Positions 35,185 to 43,786 of a DNA stretch of 64,000 nucleotides are shown here, piece after piece; the stretch's first letter is position 1, and each line of letters starts with the position of its first letter. The DNA is from GYS-P2D sp964414425 (GTDB taxonomy: Bacteria; Bacteroidota; Bacteroidia; Chitinophagales; Saprospiraceae), in contig CAYPWL010000006.1 in NCBI GenBank assembly GCA_964414425.1, positions 1 through 64,000 on the forward strand. The letters run 5' to 3'. A program made the position numbers and the translations under genes. Below the pieces are notes generated by a model. It was not told where the DNA came from and made no database searches. It worked only from the letters and a program-made list of their open reading frames with translations.

Positions 35185-35853
35185 TTACCCCGCTTCAATT
35201 AGCGCTAATAATATTTCGTTAGATTTCGACTTAAGAATATCTATTGTTTCAGTATTGACATAGTTGCGATAGTACGCCATCCATATCAGTCTATTATTAC
35301 TGAGATAGCCATTCACAGTTGTTGCCAACGTATAGGATTCTTCCCCTTGTAATTCATACTTAATAAGTAGCACCATGGTAAATGACTCCTCATTTATTCT
35401 GTAATTCTCTACAACAATTGGAACACCTACCTCGACATCTATACCTAACTCATCAATTAACTCTAACAACTCTTCCCAATTCTTTGATATGAAAATTCCT
35501 GACATCACTTGACTCATCTCATCTAAAACTTCCTTACCCGCGGGCAAAAATTGAATCTCCTTAGTCCCGTATACTTTAAAATAATCATCAAAGGTGATTA
35601 GCCCCAAACTATCCTTTTTTGCATATATTTCGTTATTGAGATAAAAGCCCAATACAGAATTTATCTCAACTTCCGTGGCATCCGCCAACTGCTTCACTTT
35701 TGAGTCACTGTAGCATTCTTGGTAACCATTAATGCGAGGCAAGCATATGATTTTGTCGCCAAAATTCGCTTCTCTAAAACATGATGAATCCTGCCCAATT
35801 CCAAAATTTAAAGCTAACAGTATCAATGATCCGATAAGAAACCTCTCATTCAT
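35185..35853 (-). CDS. Hypothetical secreted protein
   Basis: 222 residues from the ATG at 35853, which gives a signal-like start (MNERFLIGSLILLALNFGIGQ); a start at 35883 adds ten residues. The mature part has four Cys early on (SSCFREANFGDKIICLP, YQECYSD) and then acidic alpha/beta sequence with NWEELLELIDELGIDVEVG. I recognise no family. It is flanked by long spacers and is more AT-rich than its neighbours, which could indicate an acquired gene. Confidence 0.6.
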   Translation of the reverse strand: MNERFLIGSLILLALNFGIGQDSSCFREANFGDKIICLPRINGYQECYSDSKVKQLADATEVEINSVLGFYLNNEIYAKKDSLGLITFDDYFKVYGTKEIQFLPAGKEVLDEMSQVMSGIFISKNWEELLELIDELGIDVEVGVPIVVENYRINEESFTMVLLIKYELQGEESYTLATTVNGYLSNNRLIWMAYYRNYVNTETIDILKSKSNEILLALIEAG

Positions 35854-36150
35854 TAGTAACTGGTTTATAAAATCCTTTGTCACAGATGGAAACTACCCTC
35901 TAAAGAGAATACAACATCAACACTCTATACCAAAATAATCAATCCTTAGAGATATCACATCTCAAAATCCTTCCTGCTATTCAGCTAAACCTATTCTATC
36001 ATCACCCCATATCACACAATGCCATCGTGTTGCTCACTGAATTATCGATAATACAGTAAATTGAGATTTCGCAGAACTCATTTACAAGAACATCAAATCC
36101 ACCTTATGCAGACAAGACCCTATACCTCGCAGCTCAAGTCACGCACGATT

Positions 36151-38415
36151 ATGAAGAACCTATCTACCCTATGCACCATCATAGTCATGGTCATACTCAT
36201 ACTCCCACAGGTTAGTGCTCAGGAGGAGCAGGATCCTGCGCTATTAACAATAGATCGCATCTATGCGTCATCAGAATTCAATCAGGAGCGCATGAGGCCT
36301 ATACAATGGACAGACAATGGTCAGTCGTATGTTATCGTAGAGCGCAAGGACGGAGCGCATGAGTTGATTAAGTATCAGACAGCGACACAGGAGCGACAAG
36401 TTTATCTCTCAGCAGAACAGTTGACACCATCGGGTCACGACAAGGGCTTGCGGGTAAGTTCATTTACCCTGTCAGCAGATGCTTCTAAGGCCTTGATTTT
36501 TACCAATACCAGTCGTGTATGGCGAACCAATACTAAGGGTGACTATTGGGTATATGACTTTGATACGGCGGAGTTGAGTCAATTGGGGGCATCATTTCCA
36601 TCGTCGTCATTGATGTTTGCTAAGTTTTCGGCTGACAACAAGTATGTGGCCTATGTGCAGGATTTTAATCTATACATCGAGGAGTTTACCACTGGAGAGA
36701 TCACACAGCTGACGCATGATGGCACGAGAGATATCATCAATGGCACATTTGATTGGGTCTATGAAGAGGAGTTTGGCTGTCGAGATGGGTTTCGATGGAG
36801 TCCCGATGGGCAGCATATCGCCTATTGGCAGCTTGACGCTTCTGATATCAGGACATTCTATATGATCAATAATACGGATTCGATCTACTCGCAGTTGATT
36901 CCGCTACAATACCCTAAGGTGGGCGAGAATCCATCGTCTTGTATCGTCAACTATATCGATATCGGCAGTGGACAGATCAAGAATATCAGTGTGCCTGGAG
37001 ATCCCTATCAGCACTATATCCCCGCTATGCAGTGGATTGCTGCCGATCAACTCCTCATCCAACAACTCAACAGGAAGCAGAATCACCTTCAGGTGTGGCT
37101 CTATGATCTATCCAGTGACAAGCTCCGCATCGTATATGAGGAACATGAAGACACCTGGGTAGACCTGAGCTATCCCGATGCAACAGCCAGCAACTGGGGT
37201 GACAACGACTTAGTCATCATCGATGAGGGCAGTGCGTTTCTGCGGATGACTGAGAATGATACCTATCGCCATGTCTACAAGGTCAGCCTTGAGGATGGCG
37301 CTAAGAAGCTATTGACTCCCGGCAGTTACGATGTGGCCTCGTGGTCTGTTGCTACAGACGAACTGCTCTATTTCATGGCTTCACCAGAGAATGCTACTCA
37401 ACGCTACCTCTATAGTGTAGACCTCTTGGGACAAGGAGATACTACCCTGCTGACACCAACCAGTTATAGCGGCGTCAATAGATACAACATCTCTCCTGAC
37501 GGGCAGTATGCATGGCATAGCCACTCTGATGCCCTCACACCTAATACAGTGAGATTAGTCAGTTTGCCCAATCATCAGGTGATCTCCAATCAGGTCAACA
37601 ACACATCATTTATTGATAAGCTCGGCACACTCAATATGCCATCTGTTGAGTATCATCAAGTAACTACTGAAGATGGCGTGACTATGGACGCCCGAATGAT
37701 TAAGCCCTATGGTTTTAATGCTGCGCAGCAATATCCCGTGATCTTCCATGTCTATGGTGAACCCTGGGGCGCTGTGGCCAATGATCAGTTCATCGGACTG
37801 TGGCACATTCTCCTCTCGCAGCAAGGCTATGTGGTGATGAGCATCGACAATCGAGGCACACCCACACTGAAGGGATCTGCCTGGCGCAAGAGCATATACC
37901 GCAGCATCGGCACAATCAATGCGCAAGATCAAGGCAAGGCCGCACAAGAAATCCTCAAGCTGCCCTATCTCGATGCGTCACGAGTAGGTGTATATGGCTG
38001 GAGCGGTGGTGGATCGATGACACTCAATATGCTGTTTCAGTTTCCAGAGGTCTACCATGTCGGTATCTCGGGCGCACCGGTCTCTTATCAGCTGTACTAT
38101 GACAACATCTATCAGGAGCGTTATATGGGTCTACCACAAGAGAATGTAGAGGACTTCATTGAGGGCTCACCAGTGACACATGCGCACAATCTCAAGGGCA
38201 AGCTCTTGCTCATTCATGGCACAGGTGATGACAATGTTCACTATCAGAACAGTGAGCGCCTGATCAATGAACTCATTAAGCACAACAAGCAGTTTGACTT
38301 TATGCCCTATCCTAATCGATCGCATGGTGCCTATGAGGGCGCCAATACTGTGAGACATAAGCAGCAGCTCATGTTTCACTACTTTAAGGAGCATCTACTC
38401 CCTAAGTCAGAATAA
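36151..38415 (+). CDS. S9B dipeptidyl peptidase IV
   Basis: 754 residues from the ATG at 36151, giving the signal peptide MKNLSTLCTIIVMVILILPQ then VSAQ; a longer frame from 36061 adds 30 residues. An N-terminal eight-bladed propeller (about 40-500) includes the substrate-anchoring double Glu in FDWVYEEEFGCRDGFRWSPDG. The catalytic domain has the nucleophile S618 in GWSGGGS, Asp near 693-694 in GTGDDNVH, and H725 in RSHG. It removes X-Pro/X-Ala dipeptides from peptides in the periplasm. It is followed on the same strand, 59 bases on, by the sulfatase. Confidence 0.93.
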   Translation: MKNLSTLCTIIVMVILILPQVSAQEEQDPALLTIDRIYASSEFNQERMRPIQWTDNGQSYVIVERKDGAHELIKYQTATQERQVYLSAEQLTPSGHDKGLRVSSFTLSADASKALIFTNTSRVWRTNTKGDYWVYDFDTAELSQLGASFPSSSLMFAKFSADNKYVAYVQDFNLYIEEFTTGEITQLTHDGTRDIINGTFDWVYEEEFGCRDGFRWSPDGQHIAYWQLDASDIRTFYMINNTDSIYSQLIPLQYPKVGENPSSCIVNYIDIGSGQIKNISVPGDPYQHYIPAMQWIAADQLLIQQLNRKQNHLQVWLYDLSSDKLRIVYEEHEDTWVDLSYPDATASNWGDNDLVIIDEGSAFLRMTENDTYRHVYKVSLEDGAKKLLTPGSYDVASWSVATDELLYFMASPENATQRYLYSVDLLGQGDTTLLTPTSYSGVNRYNISPDGQYAWHSHSDALTPNTVRLVSLPNHQVISNQVNNTSFIDKLGTLNMPSVEYHQVTTEDGVTMDARMIKPYGFNAAQQYPVIFHVYGEPWGAVANDQFIGLWHILLSQQGYVVMSIDNRGTPTLKGSAWRKSIYRSIGTINAQDQGKAAQEILKLPYLDASRVGVYGWSGGGSMTLNMLFQFPEVYHVGISGAPVSYQLYYDNIYQERYMGLPQENVEDFIEGSPVTHAHNLKGKLLLIHGTGDDNVHYQNSERLINELIKHNKQFDFMPYPNRSHGAYEGANTVRHKQQLMFHYFKEHLLPKSE

Positions 38416-38474
38416 TGGATAGGAAGAATCAGGTACGCCGTTTGGGTCGATTGAATTATAAACTTAAATGAGAC

Positions 38475-39917
38475 ATGAGTAAACAATACGTCGTACTGTT
38501 GATGCTATTGATAGCATTCCTGAGTGCTTGCCGAGCTCCACTTGAGGATCGATTCATTGTGGAGCGTCCAAATGTCATTATCATCTTAACCGATGATCAG
38601 GGCTATGGCGACTTGGGCTGTTTTGGTGCTGATGATATCGAGACACGACATCTCGACAAGTTAGGTGCCGATGGCCTTATCCTGACTGACTTCTATGCGG
38701 CACAGGCCGTCTGCTCTGCTTCCCGAGCCGGTATATTGACAGGGTGTTATCCTAATAGAATCGGCGTGCATGGCGCCTATATGCCCGACAGTCCGCAAGG
38801 CTTGCATCCCGCCGAAACGACTATTGCTGAGATGCTTAAGGCACAGGGCTATACCACTGGTATATTTGGAAAGTGGCATCTGGGGGATCATCCCAATTTC
38901 ATGCCATTGAATCAAGGTTTTGATGAGTACTTTGGCATCCCCTACTCTAATGATATGTGGCCCTTACATCCTCAGCAAGGTCCTATATTCAACTTTGACC
39001 CACTGCCGCTGTATCACAATGACACAGTTATCGATACACTGACGGATCAATCGTTGCTGACTACCCACATCACTGAGCAGAGTATTGATTTTATCGTTCG
39101 CAATAGCGAGGAGCCCTTCTTCGCCTATATCGCACATCCCCAGCCGCATGTGCCGCTTTATGTATCAGATAAATTTAAAGGGAAGTCTCAGCGAGGTCTC
39201 TATGGTGATGTCATCATGGAAATAGACTGGTCAGTAGGACAGATCGTCCATGCGCTTGTCGAGCATGATTTGCTGGATAACACTCTCATCATATTCACCT
39301 CCGACAATGGGCCATGGCTTAACTATGGTACTCATGCTGGTAGTGCCTATCCCTTACGTGAAGGCAAAGGCACAGCCTGGGAGGGTGGCCAGCGTGAGCC
39401 AACCGTAGTCCACTACCCCGCTCGGATCGAGGGCGGTCGTAGGCTAAATACGCCAATGATGAACATAGATATCCTGCCAACCATCGCAGAAATTACTTCA
39501 TCAGAGCTCCCCGAAAAGACAATAGACGGCAAGAGCTTGTGGAGCATCTGGCAGGGAGAAACCGATGAGGCCGCACATGCTGCCTACTATTACTACTACA
39601 AGCGCAATGAATTGCATGGTGTGCGGTATAAAGATTGGAAGCTGTACTTTCCGCATTCCTACAGGACGCTACAGGGCCGATCTGGAAGGGATGATGGTAC
39701 ACCTGTCGACTATAGTCAAGATACTCTGAAAAGTATAGAGCTATATCAACTATCCAACGATGTGGCTGAGTCCAACGATGTGGCCGCACAGCATCCTGAG
39801 GTGATTGATACCATCACCGAATTAGCAGATGCGATGAGGCGCGAGCTCGGTGACCAACTTACAGGGATTACTGGTCAAGGTATCCGAGCACCAGGTCAGT
39901 TAGAAAGCGATAAGTGA
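38475..39917 (+). CDS. Family S1 sulfatase lipoprotein
   Basis: 480 residues. Lipoprotein signal MSKQYVVLLMLLIAFLSAC. N-terminal metal site RPNVIIILTDDQGYGDLG; sulfatase signature CSASRAGILTG with C80 as the formylglycine precursor; GKWHLG; and FTSDNGPW with the metal Asp/Asn. The CxAxR form needs an anaerobic- or FGE-type maturase encoded elsewhere. It would desulfate a glycan or small ester; the subfamily was not determined. No polysaccharide utilisation locus (SusC/D) is next to it. Confidence 0.92.
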   Translation: MSKQYVVLLMLLIAFLSACRAPLEDRFIVERPNVIIILTDDQGYGDLGCFGADDIETRHLDKLGADGLILTDFYAAQAVCSASRAGILTGCYPNRIGVHGAYMPDSPQGLHPAETTIAEMLKAQGYTTGIFGKWHLGDHPNFMPLNQGFDEYFGIPYSNDMWPLHPQQGPIFNFDPLPLYHNDTVIDTLTDQSLLTTHITEQSIDFIVRNSEEPFFAYIAHPQPHVPLYVSDKFKGKSQRGLYGDVIMEIDWSVGQIVHALVEHDLLDNTLIIFTSDNGPWLNYGTHAGSAYPLREGKGTAWEGGQREPTVVHYPARIEGGRRLNTPMMNIDILPTIAEITSSELPEKTIDGKSLWSIWQGETDEAAHAAYYYYYKRNELHGVRYKDWKLYFPHSYRTLQGRSGRDDGTPVDYSQDTLKSIELYQLSNDVAESNDVAAQHPEVIDTITELADAMRRELGDQLTGITGQGIRAPGQLESDK

Positions 39918-39942
39918 TTAAACGATTCTTAGCGGATAAAAT

Positions 39943-40749
39943 CTAATCCAAGTTAATAGACACAGGGAGGTGATCGGAGATTTCTCTCATCTCGCTGAGA
40001 TTCTCACAGCGCTCCACGAAGTCAATCGCAGCAGATTGCTGTACCGTATTCTTATCCTCACTAAAGTAAATGTTGTCGATAGGTACATTGAGATAGAGGC
40101 CCTCATCGCACGCCCGCTTGAGGGTTGTTTTCTGATGAGATAGTGATGGACGGAAAGATTCAGCATACAGGGCTTCCCAAACCTCGTCTTCTTCAGTTAT
40201 ATTAAAATCACCCAATAAGATCCAGTTAAATCGGATCTGATTGTCTATGATAAAATTGGATAGTGCTTGCACTTCCGATTGAGGATCCCGATCATGGGGT
40301 CTGGCGTGAAAATTCAGGATATCATAGTCCTTATCATCCCGCGTAAATCTCGCATAATACGGCTCTCTATCACATAGACCCGATAGTTTATCAACCAGCA
40401 TAGGCTCATAACTTAGGCTGACCTTGTTAGTCTGCCAGATATAAGCATAACGCTCGGATATCTGTGAGGATGGGCTATCCGTTGGGTCACTGATCACATA
40501 ATCCCATGATGCTCCCATACGATTCAATTGATCTGCCAGTCGAGCCACTGCTTGTGCTCCTGCAGGATCATGGGCGACTACTTCCTGTATGGCTATGATA
40601 TCAAAGTCTCTGACTATCGAGGCTATAAACTCGATTTCTTGATCGTCCTTAGTTCGTCCAAAGTCTATAATGTTCCACGATATGATGGACACCGCATAGC
40701 CGTCCAATACCATCAATAATGGGAGTATAAATAGGAGAATATTCTTCAT
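39943..40749 (-). CDS. Secreted endonuclease/exonuclease/phosphatase-family protein
   Basis: 268 residues from the ATG at 40749, with signal peptide MKNILLFILPLLMVLDGYA; a start at 40785 adds 12 residues. DNase I-like fold: SWNIIDFG, IIAIQEV (catalytic Glu), NFHARPHDRDPQSEV, WILLGDFNITEED and the closing REISDHLPVSI. All metal and catalytic residues are present. It may be an extracellular nuclease or phosphodiesterase. Convergent with the sulfatase, 25 bases between. Confidence 0.88.
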   Translation of the reverse strand: MKNILLFILPLLMVLDGYAVSIISWNIIDFGRTKDDQEIEFIASIVRDFDIIAIQEVVAHDPAGAQAVARLADQLNRMGASWDYVISDPTDSPSSQISERYAYIWQTNKVSLSYEPMLVDKLSGLCDREPYYARFTRDDKDYDILNFHARPHDRDPQSEVQALSNFIIDNQIRFNWILLGDFNITEEDEVWEALYAESFRPSLSHQKTTLKRACDEGLYLNVPIDNIYFSEDKNTVQQSAAIDFVERCENLSEMREISDHLPVSINLD

Positions 40750-40860
40750 AGACTTCTGGACTGACTCAGTATGTATCCTGGACACGCAGCATACTAACTA
40801 CGACGATTAGCGCAGATATGCGAAGTTACATATTAAATGCATTCTTAATATATAAAACGA

Positions 40861-40892
40861 GCAGGCGCTCTACCATCAAGTCAAGCGCCTGC
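40861..40892 (-). terminator. Hairpin, probable terminator of the Dabb gene
   Basis: GCAGGCGCT pairs perfectly with AGCGCCTGC across a 14-base loop. Read on the minus strand the stem is followed by TCGTTTTATATATT, a weak T-rich tail. It lies between the minus-strand gene ending at 41065 and the next start at 40749. Confidence 0.55.
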
Positions 40893-41064
40893 CGTTTATG
40901 AGATTCTACCGATGACATGACTGCCATACCAGTCTCAGGTTGTTGAGACAAATATAAACACCACCATGCAGCGTATCTACACGGTAAAATAGAGTTTTGA
41001 AAAATCGTCTGAATTGCGAAAAATGAAATATAGAGCTATGGAGACCTTTGAGGCTGCCGACTGA

Positions 41065-41484
41065 CTACTTGATCCAGTAGTCTACCACAGTTACATCTTC
41101 TACATAGGGTCCGATAAACTTGACAAAGGCTTGGTGATCGGGATGTGGCAGGTACACCTGGCGACCTTCTTCTGAAGCAAACGTAACTAAGAAACAATGA
41201 GTCAGTCCCTTGGATAATCCTTCAGGACTATTGTTTATCCCCCACTCAAAAGAATGGATAGCCGGAATCTTTTCCGCCAGACTGGCAAAGAACTCCTCTA
41301 TATCTGTGACAACTTCTGGAGTCGCCTCTTCATTAAATTTGAACAAGACAACATGGCGTAAGAGCTCCATAGGCGCTTTTTGTTCTACGACTTCATCAGC
41401 AACTACTGACGGTGTCGCCTGATTGGCTTGGTTACAAGCAGTAATTACTCCGAGAAAAAATATGAAACCCGCTCCTCTGATCAT
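41065..41484 (-). CDS. Dabb (stress-responsive alpha/beta barrel) lipoprotein
   Basis: 139 residues from the ATG at 41484; MIRGAGFIFFLGVITAC is a lipoprotein signal. A GTG at 41499 would add five residues and overlap the upstream stop. The domain starts LLRHVVLFKFNEEATPEVVTDIEEFFASLAEKIPAIHSFEWGIN and ends VTFASEEGRQVYLPHPDHQAFVKFIGPYVEDVTVVDYW, the Dabb/ferredoxin-like pattern. The role is unknown. It follows the DM13/dockerin-like gene by 14 bases, so the two are co-transcribed. Confidence 0.9.
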   Translation of the reverse strand: MIRGAGFIFFLGVITACNQANQATPSVVADEVVEQKAPMELLRHVVLFKFNEEATPEVVTDIEEFFASLAEKIPAIHSFEWGINNSPEGLSKGLTHCFLVTFASEEGRQVYLPHPDHQAFVKFIGPYVEDVTVVDYWIK

Positions 41485-41498
41485 GCCTAAATATGGCA

Positions 41499-43565
41499 CT
41501 ATTCTATGGAAGCAGAATCATTGAGGTCACCGATTTTTACTCCTATGAAGTTCAATCCTTGTATATCCTGCTCAGATGCGGCAATTGTTAGAGACGTTTG
41601 CACTCCACTGCGAATCGTAGACGCACTCAAGTCAGCATCTGCTGGGACATATATCCAACTTGGCTGTCCATCAAACTCAGAAGTAAGATTGAGTAGTACT
41701 CTCTGGATCCCAACTAAGTCTGCTGCCGAAATCGATCCACTATTGTTGACATCTGCTGCAAGCAACTGATATGGGTCTGTAAATGATTGTGTACCTAAGA
41801 TATGCCGAGTCACTAATATGATATCAAGTGAACTGATCCCATTAGCAGCATTCTCATTATTGACAGGGCTAATCGATAGACTCACATCTGTCTGTAGCTC
41901 TTCGATGGTAAATCGACCCTGGGCGTCCGTTATCGCTGATCTGTTGCCCGCATTGACCGTTACATTTCTAAGAGGTGCTCCATCTGGATTAGTAATTACT
42001 CCGCTTACTGATCTCGTCGTACCTGTGGTCGGGCAATTCCCTTTATTTATAGTTATAAATCCCGAACTAACTTGCGCACAACCTGTAGCTGTAACAGAAG
42101 TAACTGATGATCCTATACTTGCTTGAAATGTGCCATCAAAATGTACTCCTCGTACTCGCAATGTACCATCTCCAGAACCTTCGAAATCAAAACTGTCTGC
42201 TGTTAATACTTGTGTTATGATATCACGATCGTCACTGATGATATAGGCGTAGTTATCTACTGGTGCTTCGCCGAGACTATTCGTAAAGCTAATCACATCG
42301 GACACTCCATCCGTCGGACATATCGTCGTCTGTCCACCTGCAGTAGATGACACTGTCGATGAGACACACTCGAATGTCTCAACACAAGACTCTTTATTAA
42401 TGGTCAAGAATGCCGTATTGCTCGATAGCTGCACACAGTCAGCAGCTGTTATCTCCGTAATATTTCTTCCTACAACCGCATTAAGCGCTCCCTGGTAGTG
42501 AATACCAAATACCCGTTGGGTTTCTAATCCTGTATTATCAAAATTGAAAGAAGTACTATTGACTACCGCTTGAAGGATGTTATTATTATCCGTTACTAAG
42601 AAAGAATAATCTTGGCCAAGCGTAATGCCGGTAAGCGAGGTTCTCAATCCAATATTATCAGCGATACCATCATCTGTACATACGGTAATCGCACGCTGTC
42701 CTGTACTTGTAGAAACGGTGCTAGTATTACAATCCGGCACAAAACATGATTCCTTATTGACTCTAAGGAAGTTGGCCATACTCGATAATTGAAAACAAGT
42801 ATCTGCCATAATCTCGGTAATCGGTCTACCGATAGTCGCATTGAGATCACCACGATACTGAATACCGAATACCAATTGAGTCTCTAATCCTGTATCATCA
42901 AAGTCAAACTCAAACTCGTTGATGACTTGCTGTAAGTTTTGGTTAGCGTCTGTCAGTAGGAAAGAATAATCCTGTCCTAATGTCACTTCACTTAAGGTCG
43001 TCCTTAATTCTGTAGGATCAGGAACACCATCATCCGTACATACTGTGATCTCTGCTACCCATGCCGTAGTGGCTGTAGCACTATCAAAACATTCTACTTC
43101 TTCAGCTTCCTCCTCTTCTTCTTCCTCTTCTGCATTACTGCCGTCAGAGGCCGCACAATCAAATGTCGACAACTCTCCCGAACCCCATAATTGTCTAAAG
43201 GCTTTGCAATAGGTAACGACGTGAGTGAAGTCTTCTATATTGATATCCGCAGGTAGCTCAAAAGAAAGTGCTCCAGAAAAAACATTTGACCCCAGTATAT
43301 CTGAAATTAGAAACAACTCTATCCCGTCATTAGTGCTCCTGGCGCTATTACTCAAGTAAATCCTTAGATCGGGACCACGAGAGACTGCGAAATCCTGACT
43401 CATATTGAGCACAACACGTCCATCATCAAATCGCTCCAAAATACAAGTACCTGTATTGGTATAGCCATTAGCCCCAGTAAGAGAAGCAGAACGGGTACAA
43501 TCCACCTCTTGTCCAAATAGAAAAGTGGCAAAAAACAGTAACGAAATAGAAGTAAAAAGTCTCAT
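41499..43565 (-). CDS. Large secreted DM13 / tandem-repeat / dockerin-like protein
   Basis: 688 residues, signal peptide MRLFTSISLLFFATFLFGQ. Parts in order: a DM13-type domain (about 25-138, with FAVSRGPDLRIYLSN and AFRQLWGSGELSTFDC); an eight-Glu linker (about 147-158); three repeats of about 115 residues, each with T-x-C-T-DDG, LGQDYSFL-x-TD, GLETQ-x-VFGI-x-Y-G-x-LNA and a C-x-QLSS...INKESC close; a CNA-B/carboxypeptidase-regulatory domain (GVITNPDGAPLRNVTV); and a dockerin-like pair (GISSLDIILVTRHILG, DVNNSGSISAADLVGIQRVLL) ending FIGVKIGDLNDS. It looks like a surface or matrix protein. No canonical type IX C-terminal sorting domain is obvious. Confidence 0.82.
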   Translation of the reverse strand: MRLFTSISLLFFATFLFGQEVDCTRSASLTGANGYTNTGTCILERFDDGRVVLNMSQDFAVSRGPDLRIYLSNSARSTNDGIELFLISDILGSNVFSGALSFELPADINIEDFTHVVTYCKAFRQLWGSGELSTFDCAASDGSNAEEEEEEEEAEEVECFDSATATTAWVAEITVCTDDGVPDPTELRTTLSEVTLGQDYSFLLTDANQNLQQVINEFEFDFDDTGLETQLVFGIQYRGDLNATIGRPITEIMADTCFQLSSMANFLRVNKESCFVPDCNTSTVSTSTGQRAITVCTDDGIADNIGLRTSLTGITLGQDYSFLVTDNNNILQAVVNSTSFNFDNTGLETQRVFGIHYQGALNAVVGRNITEITAADCVQLSSNTAFLTINKESCVETFECVSSTVSSTAGGQTTICPTDGVSDVISFTNSLGEAPVDNYAYIISDDRDIITQVLTADSFDFEGSGDGTLRVRGVHFDGTFQASIGSSVTSVTATGCAQVSSGFITINKGNCPTTGTTRSVSGVITNPDGAPLRNVTVNAGNRSAITDAQGRFTIEELQTDVSLSISPVNNENAANGISSLDIILVTRHILGTQSFTDPYQLLAADVNNSGSISAADLVGIQRVLLNLTSEFDGQPSWIYVPADADLSASTIRSGVQTSLTIAASEQDIQGLNFIGVKIGDLNDSASIE

Positions 43566-43786
43566 AGCTGTGATTACTTATATACTATGCACAAAGTGAT
43601 GCAAAGGTTGTCTCAAAGCATATATTGATAAAAATGAAAAATATACCTTCTCTGATCCCAATCCATCAGGGTAAATATCAATTTATAAGTCTGTAGTCTT
43701 CTCCGTGTGTTGAGGCCTCAATTATAACACAACATCTCCAATTTTATTTTGCTCAGATATTATGGATTTTAACCTTTATGGAGCGA

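Noticed and set aside
43097..43131. CTT/CCT-rich tract as a possible phase-variable repeat
   Set aside because: It encodes the in-frame poly-Glu linker and the units are mixed GAA/GAG codons rather than a uniform repeat.
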